A DNA stretch of 64,000 nt from Arthrobacter agilis (GCF_006494655.1 NZ_VHIM01000007.1:160286-224285), one strand, 5' to 3'. Numbered from the stretch's first letter, positions 1 through 8,795 are shown. The notes: generated from the letters alone by a model not told the origin. Made by a program: numbers and translations.

Positions 1-355
1 TGTTCGACGGCCGAATCCTCCGTCTCGCCGTGAAGCAGGACAAAACGGGGAAGAGGCCCCAAGCGATGCCGTCGTTGAAGTTGTTGAGCAGTCACGCCTG
101 GCTCGCTGCGGACAGTGAGCGGCCTTTTGAAACTGGTGAGCGCGAAAACCGGCCTCGTTGTGAGGTTCGCGTGCGCGCTGTCGCGGACATTGGGGGGTGC
201 ATCGTCGTGCCGCCCTGCGGCCGCAACGCTAGGCCGACGAACACCTCATCAGAGAGACCCTGCAGCCTTCGGCGTGTCAGGGCCGTGTTCTACGCTTCGT
301 AGTGGACTCCTGTCCCAGGTGTCCGTCATACCCGACCTACCGTCGTTGGAGCATC
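1..355. other. Gene-free stretch at window start
   Basis: No convincing gene. One plus-strand frame is open from the left edge to about 302 and reads like a decayed or chance ORF: it has no recognisable domain and is arginine/proline-rich. Bases 10-30 faintly resemble the 3' half of an actinobacterial tRNA-Ser, but the stem pairing is not preserved. A GGAG at 347-350 serves the next gene. Confidence 0.4.
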
Positions 356-1300
356 ATGCCTCTGAGCTCGATCCCGCGCCCGACCGAAGTGGCTCACCGT
401 GTCCGCAGCGCGTTCCGCGCCCGGGTCTCCGGTGACCCCACTGGGGCGCCGGACTGGGTGCGCGACATCGCCCTGGTCGGGGAGGGCCCAGGCTTGTTCG
501 AGCCCGACGGCGTCGTCTGGCAGGTCCACGGTGGCCTTTCCACTTTGGTCGGCGGCGTCGCGGCCCTCCTCGGCCAGGGCGCGCACCCCCTCGCGATGGC
601 CGGGGTCGCACGGCACTCCTCCTACCGCAGTGACCCCTGGGCACGCCTCGCCGGGACCGCGCGCTGGCTCACCATCACCACCTTCGGCTCCGCGGAACTC
701 GCCGAGCGGGACTCGGCACGTGTCCGCCGCATGCACGGGCGGGTCAGCGGTACCACCGACGACGGTCGCGCCTACTCCGCCTCCGACCCCGCCCTCCTGC
801 GCTGGGTGCACCTGGCCTTCACCGATGCCTTCCTCGGGGCCCACGAAGCCGTCGGCCACGACCTGGCCCCGCGGTTCGGCCGCACCTGGGCCGACACCTA
901 CGTCGCCGACTGGTCCCGCAGCGCCCGGACCCTCGGGGCCGAGGACCTCCCGGTGAGCCGCCGGGAACTCGCGGAGGCACTGCGCGCGCTCGAGCCTGAC
1001 CTGGAACCCGTGCCCGCCGAGCTGCTGACGTTCCTGTCCGCCCCGGACGGGCTGAACCGGGCGGAGCGGATTTTCTACAGCGGCATCGCCAGCGCCGGCG
1101 CGCTGGTCATCTCCCCGTCCGTGGCACCCCTCGCCGGGGTACCCGGCCGCGGAGACCGCTCGCTCGCGAATCGCCTCCGCCTGCAGCGCACCCGCCTGCA
1201 GCTGCGGACCTTCCAGCTTGCCCTCGGCCCGCACAGCCCCTCCGTGGACGCGGCGCGCTACCGGCTCGGCCTCGCCGACCGCCCGAACTGGCTCGACTGA
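356..1300 (+). CDS. Oxygenase MpaB family protein (DUF2236)
   Basis: The 314-residue product belongs to the DUF2236 / MpaB / latex-clearing-protein family, whose studied members are haem-dependent or related oxygenases. Family hallmarks are the VHGGLSTLVGGVAALL segment near residue 45, a bulky HSSYRSDPWARL stretch near residue 75, and the conserved RMHGRVSG followed by a WVHLAFTDAFLGAH helix. I chose the ATG at 356 because GGAG lies five bases upstream; the frame stays open further upstream without a better ribosome site. It stands alone, with no operon partner. The substrate cannot be read from sequence. Family assignment is firm, biochemical role unknown. Confidence 0.85.
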   Translation: MPLSSIPRPTEVAHRVRSAFRARVSGDPTGAPDWVRDIALVGEGPGLFEPDGVVWQVHGGLSTLVGGVAALLGQGAHPLAMAGVARHSSYRSDPWARLAGTARWLTITTFGSAELAERDSARVRRMHGRVSGTTDDGRAYSASDPALLRWVHLAFTDAFLGAHEAVGHDLAPRFGRTWADTYVADWSRSARTLGAEDLPVSRRELAEALRALEPDLEPVPAELLTFLSAPDGLNRAERIFYSGIASAGALVISPSVAPLAGVPGRGDRSLANRLRLQRTRLQLRTFQLALGPHSPSVDAARYRLGLADRPNWLD

Positions 1301-1519
1301 GCGAGGGACAGCTAGGGCATCCCGTTGAACGGCCCGGTGCCGTAGCGCCTGTGGATAGGCAGAGCATCGCCAGTGTGTGAGTGGTTGAGTAGGTTCCATG
1401 AGGTTCGACGACCTGCTGGTTTCTGAAGACGACTACTCCTCGGGTGCCTGCGAGAGCAGGCGGGAATCGATCCTCATGTACCCGGGGAGTGCCGGTCGAG
1501 CCGGCGGGGGACTACGGGG

Positions 1520-1786
1520 TCAGCGGCGGGTTCGCGGCCGCGTGTACCGGCCGGCCAGGTCGTTGAGTGCCAGGATGGCGACGATGATCGACACCGCGAC
1601 GGCGGAAAGGCCGGCGTACAGGCCCACGAGCATCGTCATCGGCGAACTCGCCTCCGCCAGGAAACCGATTCCGCCAATGGCTCCGACAACCCAGAACGCG
1701 GCCACCAGAGCCAGCGCGATGATCGACGGCAGCGCCGACCGATTGTCCCTGATCCACTGTGCCGGACGTACCGTTTCGATCCCCAT
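1520..1786 (-). CDS. Small two-helix membrane protein
   Basis: An 88-residue protein with two hydrophobic segments, roughly residues 20-40 (ALPSIIALALVAAFWVVGAI) and 50-72 (MTMLVGLYAGLSAVAVSIIV), and a basic C-terminus ending RYTRPRTRR. The ATG at 1786 is preferred over the in-frame ATG at 1795: a GGAG sits about ten bases before 1786 but only one base before 1795. No family recognised. It is divergent from the lipoprotein gene at 2089. Confidence 0.5.
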   Translation of the reverse strand: MGIETVRPAQWIRDNRSALPSIIALALVAAFWVVGAIGGIGFLAEASSPMTMLVGLYAGLSAVAVSIIVAILALNDLAGRYTRPRTRR

Positions 1787-2088
1787 GAGTGCCATGCTCC
1801 AAGTGTTCCGACCCCCGGATGAGAAGGAGGCTGACGACACGCACCGACAGGTCACGGTTGGGCGGCGATCGACCCGGGCTGGTGACGTTCGGAGGCGTCG
1901 CATCCCCGGATGGCTCCGATGGGACGTGCTGTCCGGCGGGAGGTATAACGGTTCGGACCCGCACCCGTTCCGGGGTGTCGCTGTGCGCCCGTCGCCGGTA
2001 CGGTCGAAGGCGGGCGATGCAGCACTGCAGGGTCCTTGCCGGGCGGTTCCTCGCCACCCTTCACCCGCTGCCATAGGAGACGAAGTCC
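1787..2088. other. Intergenic region between divergent genes
   Basis: About 300 bases separating a minus-strand membrane protein gene from the plus-strand lipoprotein gene. It should hold both promoters, but I could not identify a confident -35/-10 pair. An AGGAG at 2075-2079 is the ribosome site for the lipoprotein gene. Open frames across it are arginine-rich shadows. Confidence 0.4.
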
Positions 2089-2778
2089 GTGACCAAGCTG
2101 CCCTACGTTCTCGCCCTCGCCGCCACGGCGCCGCTTCTCGCAGGCTGCGTCACCACCTCGGGAACGGCGCCAGAGGCCGCTCCTGTCCCCGCGACGAGAT
2201 CGTCGAGTGCCACAGCCGCGCCCTCGGCCACGCCGGCTCCGGCGGAATCAGCCACGCCGGCTCCGGCGGAATCAGCCACGCCGGCCCCGGGAGTATCAGA
2301 CTCCCCGTCAAGCGACCCGATGCAGGCGCCGACGCCGGAACACACTGCCACCGTCGCGACGACGCCCGCGGACAGTGGGACGCCGGTCACCGAACCCCCG
2401 GTCACCGAACCGCTCGCCGACCCCACGACCGAGGCGCCGGTCGAGCCTCCGATCGTCGTCACGCCTGATCCGACGTGGGAAGAGGCGCCCCGGATCACCG
2501 TCCGGCAGGGATCCTCCTTCACCGCCACCGGGAGCGGCTATCAGGCCGGCCAGGAGGTATTCCTGAACATGGGTGTCTACCAGACCGACAGCATGGTGCT
2601 CGAGGAACAATCCGTCATCGCCGATGCCACAGGTGGCTACAGCTTCACCATCACGATCGGACCGGACCTCCCGCCCCAGACCTACGGGGTCTTCACGATG
2701 GTTCGCGGGGGAGCGGGCTCGGGCGCGGACTACGAAGCGACGAAGCAGTTTGCCATCATCGAGGTCGTCCCGGCCTAG
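2089..2778 (+). CDS. Secreted lipoprotein with Pro/Ala/Thr-rich linker
   Basis: A 229-residue lipoprotein with GTG start, AGGAG nine bases upstream. Residues 1-18 form a short signal peptide ending in the lipobox LLAGC, so Cys19 should be lipidated. Residues 20-125 are a low-complexity Ala/Pro/Thr/Ser linker including tandem SATPAPAE octapeptides. Residues 130-229 form a compact domain (ITVRQGSSFTATGSGYQAGQ onward) resembling bacterial immunoglobulin-like/cell-surface beta-sandwich modules. The layout is a membrane-anchored domain held away from the membrane through a flexible spacer. No enzymatic motif is visible, and partner and function are unknown. Confidence 0.75.
   Translation: MTKLPYVLALAATAPLLAGCVTTSGTAPEAAPVPATRSSSATAAPSATPAPAESATPAPAESATPAPGVSDSPSSDPMQAPTPEHTATVATTPADSGTPVTEPPVTEPLADPTTEAPVEPPIVVTPDPTWEEAPRITVRQGSSFTATGSGYQAGQEVFLNMGVYQTDSMVLEEQSVIADATGGYSFTITIGPDLPPQTYGVFTMVRGGAGSGADYEATKQFAIIEVVPA
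2227..2298 (+). repeat. Three tandem 24-bp repeats inside lipoprotein linker
   Basis: Bases 2227-2250 and 2251-2274 are identical 24-mers, each encoding SATPAPAE in the lipoprotein linker. A third, diverged copy follows at 2275-2298 encoding SATPAPGV. The unit is a multiple of three, so copy-number change would lengthen or shorten the linker without breaking the frame. Confidence 0.85.
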
Positions 2779-2862
2779 TCGAGTTCACGGCCGGACGTCG
2801 CCCGACCGGGGCGGCGCCCGTGCGCTGTCGGTGTCGCCCCGGTTGCCGGGAGCTCCTGCCTG

Positions 2863-3060
2863 CTACGAGTGCTGCGCGGCGAGATACTCGTTCAGGGCCG
2901 ATTGGGGCACGCGGAACGATCGACCGAACCGGATGCTGGGGAGTTCCCCCGAATTCACTAATCGGTAGACCGTCATCTTCGAGACCCTCATCTGTTCTGC
3001 TACTTCTGCCACGGTCACGACCGGGCCGATTCCACTGGTCATATCACTGCTGCCTTTCAT
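2863..3060 (-). CDS. Excisionase-like helix-turn-helix DNA-binding protein
   Basis: A 65-residue single-domain protein of the MerR/excisionase (BldC-like) winged-helix type. The core VTVAEVAEQMRVSKMTVYRL is the helix-turn-helix, followed by the wing region SIRFGRSFRVP and a helix SALNEYLAA. Such proteins occur alone in actinobacterial chromosomes as regulators, and also in mobile elements as recombination directionality factors; no integrase is near, so a regulator is more likely. The ATG at 3060 gives the longest form. An internal ATG at 3042, with AAAGG ten bases before it, is an equally plausible start. Confidence 0.8.
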   Translation of the reverse strand: MKGSSDMTSGIGPVVTVAEVAEQMRVSKMTVYRLVNSGELPSIRFGRSFRVPQSALNEYLAAQHS

Positions 3061-3217
3061 CCCAGAATCCCCATGCTTAACTTTGGTACCTCTGGTGAGT
3101 ACCCGACAGAGTAGTGACTACCTGTTGTGACCGCGGGCGACACAAGTAGTCGAGCACCGGCGGAGGGGTAGGAACAGCGAGGGGGCGCAAGTACCCGGCT
3201 GTGCGCGGGTCCACCTT

Positions 3218-3540
3218 TCAGCCGAGCTGGCGGATCGGCGATCCCGCCAGCCAGGCGAGGATCGCGTAGACCACCTGCGGATAGAACACGCGGTACGTGT
3301 GATCGGTGATGTAGCCGATGTGTGGGGTGAGAACCGGGCGGGGGAGCGATCGCAGGATGTGATCGGCCGGCAGGGGCTCGACGTCGTACACATCGAGTGC
3401 GGCGCCGCCGATGCGCTCCGCTTGCAGGGTCCTGACGAGGGCGTCCGTGTCGACGAGCGGGCCGCGCGAGGCGTTCACCAGGATGGGCGCATCGACGCCA
3501 GCTCCTCGATGCCTCCGGGCCGGATCCGATGCGGTGCCCG
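3218..3540 (-). pseudogene. 3' remnant of a D-2-hydroxyacid dehydrogenase
   Basis: Only the C-terminal third of a D-isomer-specific 2-hydroxyacid dehydrogenase remains. The conserved stretch APILVNASRGPLVDTDALV, the catalytic-Glu region LDVYDVEPLP and the catalytic-His motif TPHIGYIT are intact and run to a normal stop at 3218. Upstream of about 3510 the homology stops, and by 3541 the sequence is already the end of the HNH gene. The first roughly 200 residues (catalytic domain start and NAD-binding fold) are missing. It cannot encode a working enzyme and looks like a deletion scar. Confidence 0.75.
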
Positions 3541-3541
3541 C

Positions 3542-4378
3542 TCACGTGGGGTCCCGTAGCTGCGCGGCGGCGGCCTCCGCGGCCAGCTGCTCCTCCGTCA
3601 TGATGGTCCCCCGCAGGAATCCGCCGCTGCCGAGCATCCGCCGGATGTCCTCGACGCGGAGGGGAACGGGCCGACCGCTGTGCGCGACCGCATGGCAGGT
3701 GGGGCACAGCGGGACGAGGTCGGTGAGCGGGTCCACCTCGTAGTAGGAGTCGAGGTATTCGAGCGGGGTGATGTGGTGGACCTCCATGAGGTCGCGACCG
3801 GCGTCCCCGTACGCCTGCTCGAGATCCACGTCGCAGGCGTGGCACAGGGAGCCGCGGTGGGCCAGCGCGAGGCTGCGCAGATCCGGGTCGTGTTCCGCGG
3901 AGTTCGCGGGCACGCGGGTCACCATCCGCGCGGGCAGGCTACCGGGGACCGGATGTCGCGACCCGCGGAGCGGAGCAACGGTTTCCGACCACAGTGATCG
4001 CAGCGTTGCGGCCGCCGGCCCGTCGAGTGGTCGGGCCTCGGTCTGCTGCCGGATACCGGGCAGGAAGGCCTCGAGGCGCGCGAGCGGTAGCTGGTCACCG
4101 TGCGGCAGGAGGGCATCGAACTCGATCGCCAGGTCCTGGTGCCGTCCCTGGCCTGACGACACCGCGGTGATCTCCCCGTGCCCCACTACACCGCGCATCA
4201 GGGGACCACCATCCACCACGAGCAGCCAGGCATCGGTCCCGATCTCCACGCGTTCGTCGATCGCGACGGTCCATGGGTGCCGCACGACGCCGCTCGTCCT
4301 CACCGTCGCGGTGGCGGAGGCGTAGGAGCCGGACCACTGCGGTCCGGCGGTCGTCCAAGCCAGGATCAACGCCTCCAT
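3542..4378 (-). CDS. HNH endonuclease family protein
   Basis: A 278-residue protein whose C-terminal half carries a complete HNH fold. LCHACDVDLEQ supplies the first Cys pair, EVHHITPLEYLDSYYEVD contains the His-His core, and LVPLCPTCHAVAHS the second Cys pair and final His. The N-terminal 150 residues have no recognised motif. The zinc-ribbon plus HNH layout is that of McrA-like nucleases, which cut DNA, sometimes modified DNA. It directly abuts the truncated dehydrogenase at 3540, so it may have arrived with the event that deleted that gene. Restriction activity is inferred, not shown. Confidence 0.75.
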   Translation of the reverse strand: MEALILAWTTAGPQWSGSYASATATVRTSGVVRHPWTVAIDERVEIGTDAWLLVVDGGPLMRGVVGHGEITAVSSGQGRHQDLAIEFDALLPHGDQLPLARLEAFLPGIRQQTEARPLDGPAAATLRSLWSETVAPLRGSRHPVPGSLPARMVTRVPANSAEHDPDLRSLALAHRGSLCHACDVDLEQAYGDAGRDLMEVHHITPLEYLDSYYEVDPLTDLVPLCPTCHAVAHSGRPVPLRVEDIRRMLGSGGFLRGTIMTEEQLAAEAAAAQLRDPT

Positions 4379-4461
4379 GCGGCCGAGTCTGTCATGGAAG
4401 GGTGCGGATGCAAGAGACGCACGAGTTCAAGGGAGACACCAACTCGAGGAGCTACGGATGA

Positions 4462-4851
4462 TCAGGGCTGCAGCAGCCACCGCACGGCGTCGTCCTGGTC
4501 CGTGAAGAACCGCGTCTCGCTCGGCGCCCGGACCATGAATGCGGTCAGCACGAGATCGACGTCGTCCGAGCCGAGGAGTGCGATCCTTGCCGGATGACTG
4601 TAGCCGAGGACGGCCTGCCTGGCCTCGCAGGTGACCTCACGAAGGGCTGAAACCTGCACGAGCAACGGCAGCCTCCGGTGGGCTGATGCGGTGATGGCCC
4701 TACCGACCCGGGCGACATCGACGTGATCGATCACGATCTGGTGGCGCCACGTCAATCGAAGGACGGACGGAAGGACCGAGAGAGTGAAACGACCGGCGTC
4801 GTAACCCGGCGACGAGGGTGCCGAACACCGGAGCGTCGCGTGCGAGTTCAT
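4462..4851 (-). CDS. STAS/SpoIIAA-like domain protein
   Basis: A 129-residue single-domain protein. Its pattern resembles the SpoIIAA/STAS-like family common in Arthrobacter: a hydrophobic strand (RLPLLVQVSAL), a short helix with conserved Arg (ITASAHRR), an ARIALLG strand, and a C-terminal FFTDQDDAVRWLL helix. Such proteins often act in protein-protein regulation rather than catalysis. ATG at 4851 has GAGG nine bases upstream, which favours it over the longer frame to 4905. A diverged relative lies at 52216-52659. Function unknown. Confidence 0.65.
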   Translation of the reverse strand: MNSHATLRCSAPSSPGYDAGRFTLSVLPSVLRLTWRHQIVIDHVDVARVGRAITASAHRRLPLLVQVSALREVTCEARQAVLGYSHPARIALLGSDDVDLVLTAFMVRAPSETRFFTDQDDAVRWLLQP

Positions 4852-5038
4852 CAGGGACCGCCTCATCCACGCCCGCGACCGCGCGTCACCGGCCGGTCGG
4901 AGCAATCTGCCGAACCGCCCGGGGGCGGCGGGTCGCGCGAAGAGGCGCCACCGTCAGTTGTTCGGCGCTACTCAGGGCGCGGATGGGTGAACGGTAAGCC
5001 GGATCGACCGTGCGGTCATAGGCCCGGGGGCGTGGGCG

Positions 5039-5392
5039 TCAGATGTCCCAGGCAGGGCCTTCGGTCCAGAGCCCCAGCTCCTGGAAACTCTCGATCAGCG
5101 GGCGTACTCCGGGAGCGAGGACAGGCAGGCCGTTCTCGACGGCGATCAGGGGAGCGTGATGGCGCACTTCGGCCATCTCGTTCGCGAAATGCAATGCCCT
5201 GGCGTGGTCCGCGGTCAGCCCGGCACCACCGGCAGCGACGGCCTCGAGGGCCTCCTGGGCTTTGCCGAACCGGATGGCTTGAGCGAGATCCGCCGCCGCG
5301 ACCTCACGGTCGTCGAGTGCTGCACTGGCCCATCCCTGCAGGGCGGACTCTTCCTTGAGTAACACGCCCACCTCTTCCCACTCCTGCGTCAT
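5039..5392 (-). CDS. Hypothetical soluble protein
   Basis: A 117-residue acidic, helix-rich protein (start MTQEWEEVGVLLKEESALQG, end LGLWTEGPAWDI). No family recognised. The ATG at 5392 is chosen because the longer frame to 5605 is arginine-rich, with composition unlike the rest, and runs antisense into the upstream region of the App1 gene. Composition and codon usage look coding. Divergent from the phosphatase gene at 5650. Confidence 0.55.
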   Translation of the reverse strand: MTQEWEEVGVLLKEESALQGWASAALDDREVAAADLAQAIRFGKAQEALEAVAAGGAGLTADHARALHFANEMAEVRHHAPLIAVENGLPVLAPGVRPLIESFQELGLWTEGPAWDI

Positions 5393-5649
5393 CCGACCCC
5401 CATGGCGAGTTGCTGAACCGAGGTTCCAGAGTGGCAGGCGCCGACCGCGCCGACAAGCCCGACGGGGTGCTCCGGGCAAGTCGTTAGGAGCTCGTGACCT
5501 CGCGGCAGCAGTCGTCCGGCGGCGCTTACCGTGCCAGACTGAAGGGCATGTGCCCCCCAGCCGACCAGGCCCACGATTCCTCCGCCGCAGACGACAGCAG
5601 TGCATCTCAGAAGGGCACCTCGACGGAGTCCGTCATCGAGGAGCGTCAT

Positions 5650-6699
5650 ATGGCGTTGAGGCTCGACGACGCCTGGCTCCGTCTGCAGACCCGCGTGGCA
5701 CTCAAGCGCGGCAGGGTGGACACCGTCATCCCTTATACCGGCTACGGGACGACAGCCTGGATCCGCGTGCTGGCGCGCGTCGTCCTGAGCGACCCGAGGG
5801 ACACCGGAGGCACGGACGACGGTCCCCTGAAGCCCTTGCAGGAAGGTATGCGCGGGTGGCGCAACTTCACGAGCGCTCCCGTCGCCCACGCCGTCATGCA
5901 CGTGACCGTCGGTGACACCGTCCACGACGTCACCGCTGATCGCGGCGGCGTCGTCGATGCCCGCATTCCCGTCTCCCTGGCCCCCGGGTGGCATACGATC
6001 GAGCTGCAATCCGGCAGATCCACCGTGGTCGAGGCGCCGGTGCGGGTCGTCGCGGACGGCACCACGTTCGGGGTGGTCTCCGACATCGACGACACCGTCA
6101 TGGTGACGGCCCTGCCCCGCCCGTTCCTGGCCGCCTGGAACACCTTCGTCCTCGACGAGCACGCGCGGACCCCCACCCCGGGAATGGCCGTGCTCTACGA
6201 GCGGATCGTACGCACGCTGCCCTCGGCTCCCGTCCTCTACCTGTCCACGGGGGCGTGGAACGTGGCACCGACCCTCTCGCGATTCCTCTCCCGGAACCTG
6301 TACCCGGCGGGTCCCAAGCTCCTGACCGACTGGGGCCCTACTCGTGATCGCTGGTTCCGTAGCGGCCAGGAGCACAAGAGGACGTCCCTGGAACGTCTCG
6401 CTGAGGAGTTCCCCGGTATCAAGTGGCTGCTGGTGGGAGACGACGGCCAGCACGACGAGGCCATCTACGCCGCCTTCGCCCGGCGTCATCCGGAGAATGT
6501 CAGGGCCATCGCCATCCGGCAGTTGTCCGCGGGCGAGGCCGTCCTCGCAGGTGGTCGCTCCAAGACGGGCGTGCAGCCCACCCCCGGCATTCCCTGGGTC
6601 TATGCTGCGGATGGCGCCGGTATGTCGGCCAGGCTGGAGGAGATGGGAATCATCCACAGCGAGGTCCGCTCGGCCGGCGTCCCGGAGGAAACCGACTGA
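5650..6699 (+). CDS. App1-family phosphatidate phosphatase-like protein (DUF2183)
   Basis: A 349-residue protein of the DUF2183/App1 family, HAD-fold phosphatases whose yeast founder dephosphorylates phosphatidic acid. The entry motif IPYTGYGTTAWIRVLARVV is near residue 27, an immunoglobulin-like segment follows, and the HAD nucleophile motif SDIDDTVM is near residue 145. YLSTGAWN and LVGDDGQHD complete the HAD set. No signal peptide is evident. Start ATG 5650 follows AGGAG by six bases; a GTG at 5494 would add 52 disordered residues and has tighter ribosome-site spacing. The substrate in bacteria is uncertain. It precedes metF by 52 bases and may be co-transcribed. Confidence 0.8.
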   Translation: MALRLDDAWLRLQTRVALKRGRVDTVIPYTGYGTTAWIRVLARVVLSDPRDTGGTDDGPLKPLQEGMRGWRNFTSAPVAHAVMHVTVGDTVHDVTADRGGVVDARIPVSLAPGWHTIELQSGRSTVVEAPVRVVADGTTFGVVSDIDDTVMVTALPRPFLAAWNTFVLDEHARTPTPGMAVLYERIVRTLPSAPVLYLSTGAWNVAPTLSRFLSRNLYPAGPKLLTDWGPTRDRWFRSGQEHKRTSLERLAEEFPGIKWLLVGDDGQHDEAIYAAFARRHPENVRAIAIRQLSAGEAVLAGGRSKTGVQPTPGIPWVYAADGAGMSARLEEMGIIHSEVRSAGVPEETD

Positions 6700-6751
6700 G
6701 CCGGATCCCTCCGGCGTCATCCAGCAGGTAGCACGGACGAAGAGGACCCGC

Positions 6752-7654
6752 ATGCCCGCACGTACGTACCCGGCACTGTCCTACGAGCTGTATCCCCCGA
6801 GGGGCGACGACGCCGAGGAGTCCCTGTGGGCGACCATCCGACGCCTCGAGGACACCCGACCGGACTTCGTGTCCGTGACCTACGGTGCCGCGGGCAGCAA
6901 CAGGGAGACAGCCCTCACCCTGCTGCGTCGGCTGCTCACGGAGACCGCGCTGAAGCCCCTGGCACATCTGACCTGTGTCGGCAGCAGCCGCGCCGAGCTC
7001 ACGGACGTCGTCGAGCGCCTCATCGGTGGTGGCGTCCGCGGCATCCTGGCCCTTCGCGGTGATGCGCCGGACGGCGTGGACCCCTCCGAGGGCGATCTTC
7101 AGCATGCCGAGGACCTGGTCCGGCTGATCCGTCACATCGAGGCCCCGCGGACCGCCCAGCTGGCCGCGGGCCGGGTCTCCGTGGGGGTCGCCGCCTACGC
7201 CACCCGCCACCCCGACTCGCCCAGTGAGGAGCACGACATCGACGTGCTCCTCGCGAAGCAGCAGGCGGGCGCGGACTTCGCCATCACCCAGGTGTTCTTC
7301 CAGCCCGCCGACTACGCCCGGCTCCTGACGCGGGCACGACGGGCGGGGGTGACCATCCCCATCATTCCCGGGGTCATGCCGCTCACCAGTACCCGCCGGG
7401 TCGAGAAGCTGGGCAGCCTCGCCGGCATCGAGGTCGACGCCTCCCTCCTGGCACGGCTGGAAGGGGCGCGCTCCGACGCGGAACGGCGTCGTACCGGGGT
7501 CGCGGCGACGGTCGAACTGGCGCGCGCCGCTCTCGATCACGGAGCGCCCGGGCTCCACCTCTACACCTTCAACGAGCATGCCGCCGCGCTGGACGTCCTC
7601 GACGCGCTCGGCCTCGAGCGGCCACCCGAAGCGGGTACCGTCGCGTCACTCTGA
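6752..7654 (+). CDS. metF: 5,10-methylenetetrahydrofolate reductase
   Basis: A 300-residue TIM-barrel flavoprotein that reduces 5,10-methylene-THF to 5-methyl-THF for methionine synthesis. The family opening LSYELYPPRG carries the catalytic Glu. SVTYGAAGSNRETAL, LTCVGSSRAEL, ILALRGDAP, ADFAITQVFFQP and IPIIPGVMPLTS are the expected folate/FAD-binding segments in order, and LHLYTFNEH closes the barrel. Length is normal for bacterial MetF. GAGG lies seven bases before ATG 6752. No methionine synthase gene is nearby. Confidence 0.92.
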   Translation: MPARTYPALSYELYPPRGDDAEESLWATIRRLEDTRPDFVSVTYGAAGSNRETALTLLRRLLTETALKPLAHLTCVGSSRAELTDVVERLIGGGVRGILALRGDAPDGVDPSEGDLQHAEDLVRLIRHIEAPRTAQLAAGRVSVGVAAYATRHPDSPSEEHDIDVLLAKQQAGADFAITQVFFQPADYARLLTRARRAGVTIPIIPGVMPLTSTRRVEKLGSLAGIEVDASLLARLEGARSDAERRRTGVAATVELARAALDHGAPGLHLYTFNEHAAALDVLDALGLERPPEAGTVASL

Positions 7655-7695
7655 GCCGGGGAACCGTTCGGTGTGTCCGGCGCCCGGGGCAAAGC

Positions 7696-8682
7696 TCAGG
7701 TGCGTGCAGTCCGAAGCCGGTCGGCGAGGACGACGACGCCGACGCCGAGGAGTGCGGCACCGGCCAGGGTGCGGCGGGCGGAGCGCCGCCTGCCCTTCCA
7801 CCCGCCGGTGACCTGCGCGGTCGCGGGGTCGAGGGAGGGTGCGTAGAGGTTGCCCGACGAGGGGTCCGCCGCCTGCTTCTTCGACAGATGCGTGTTCTCG
7901 ACCTGGTGCGCCATGACCTTCTCCATGCGGCCGGGCATGAGCCGGTGCTGCCGGACCATCGAGCGCCCGAGCCTCCCGACCACGAGCTCGTGCCGCGGGC
8001 GCTCGGCCAGACGGAGGATCGCCTTCGCGACGCGCTCGGGGGAGTAGACGGGCGGCATGGCGACCGCGCGGCGGCCCGTGTAGTTGGCCGCGTGCTGGAA
8101 GAAGGGCGTGTCGATGGTGGGTGGCAGGACCGTGCACACGTGGATGTGCTTCTGCCGGTCGAGGCCGAGTTCGGACCCGAGGCTGACGCCGAGGGCACGC
8201 ACCGCGGCCTTCGACACGGAGTAGGCCGAGGTGTAGGGCTGCGGCACCGCTCCGACGATCGATGCCACATTGACCACGACACCCGCGCCCTGGTCCTGCA
8301 TCCGTTCGAGCGCCACGCGCGCACCGTGCACGTACCCCATGACGTTGACGTCGATCACGCGCCTGAAATCCGCCATCGGCACCGCCAGGAACGGCGAGAA
8401 GAAGGAGACGGCGGCATTGTTGACCCAGATGTCGATGCGCCCGTACTCCTGGACGGCCCGGCTCGCGAGCTGCCGGACGTCGTCGTACTCCGACGTGTCC
8501 GTGGGGACGGCGATGGCCCGCGACCCCAGGGCCTGGCACTCCGCCACGAGTGCCTCGAGCGCTTCGACGCGCCGGCTCGCGAGCACGAGACTGACCCGGT
8601 GCCGCGCGAAGTGGAGGGCCGTGGCACGCCCCACCCCGCTCGCCGCTCCCGTGATGACGATGACGCTGTTCCTGATCCGCAT
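7696..8682 (-). CDS. Short-chain dehydrogenase with C-terminal membrane helix
   Basis: A 328-residue SDR oxidoreductase. The nucleotide-binding TGAASGVG is at residues 11-18, NNAA near 90, the catalytic Ser in VASIVGA, and YSVSK gives Tyr and Lys. Basic residues after the second strand (ASRRVEA) suggest NADP(H). After the about 250-residue catalytic domain comes a basic linker and a hydrophobic segment near 300-320 (LAGAALLGVGVVVLADRL), which suggests membrane tethering and a lipophilic substrate. GGAGAGG precedes ATG 8682. It lies downstream of a LysR gene on the same strand. The substrate is not deducible. Confidence 0.85.
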   Translation of the reverse strand: MRIRNSVIVITGAASGVGRATALHFARHRVSLVLASRRVEALEALVAECQALGSRAIAVPTDTSEYDDVRQLASRAVQEYGRIDIWVNNAAVSFFSPFLAVPMADFRRVIDVNVMGYVHGARVALERMQDQGAGVVVNVASIVGAVPQPYTSAYSVSKAAVRALGVSLGSELGLDRQKHIHVCTVLPPTIDTPFFQHAANYTGRRAVAMPPVYSPERVAKAILRLAERPRHELVVGRLGRSMVRQHRLMPGRMEKVMAHQVENTHLSKKQAADPSSGNLYAPSLDPATAQVTGGWKGRRRSARRTLAGAALLGVGVVVLADRLRTART

Positions 8683-8795
8683 ACGGTTCCTCTCCTCCCG
8701 GCCGCCGGGCAACCGCCCGTCGCACGGTCCGACGCTACGGAGCGGGCTGGAGGCGCTGCAACGGAAATCGCGCCGGCCGGAGAGCGTGCCCCGAG

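Noticed and set aside
8..32. Degenerate 3' half of tRNA-Ser, possible attachment site
   Set aside because: GAATCCTCCGTCTCGCC resembles a tRNA-Ser 3' end, but two single-base gaps break the acceptor and T stems, and no integrase or partner repeat is present.
1398..2468. 356-codon plus-strand frame
   Set aside because: It overlaps the small membrane protein on the other strand and the lipoprotein in another frame; Arg/Ser-rich with no domain.
2863..3060. Phage excisionase marking a prophage
   Set aside because: No integrase, structural or lysis genes occur nearby, and such single HTH proteins are common chromosomal regulators in actinobacteria.
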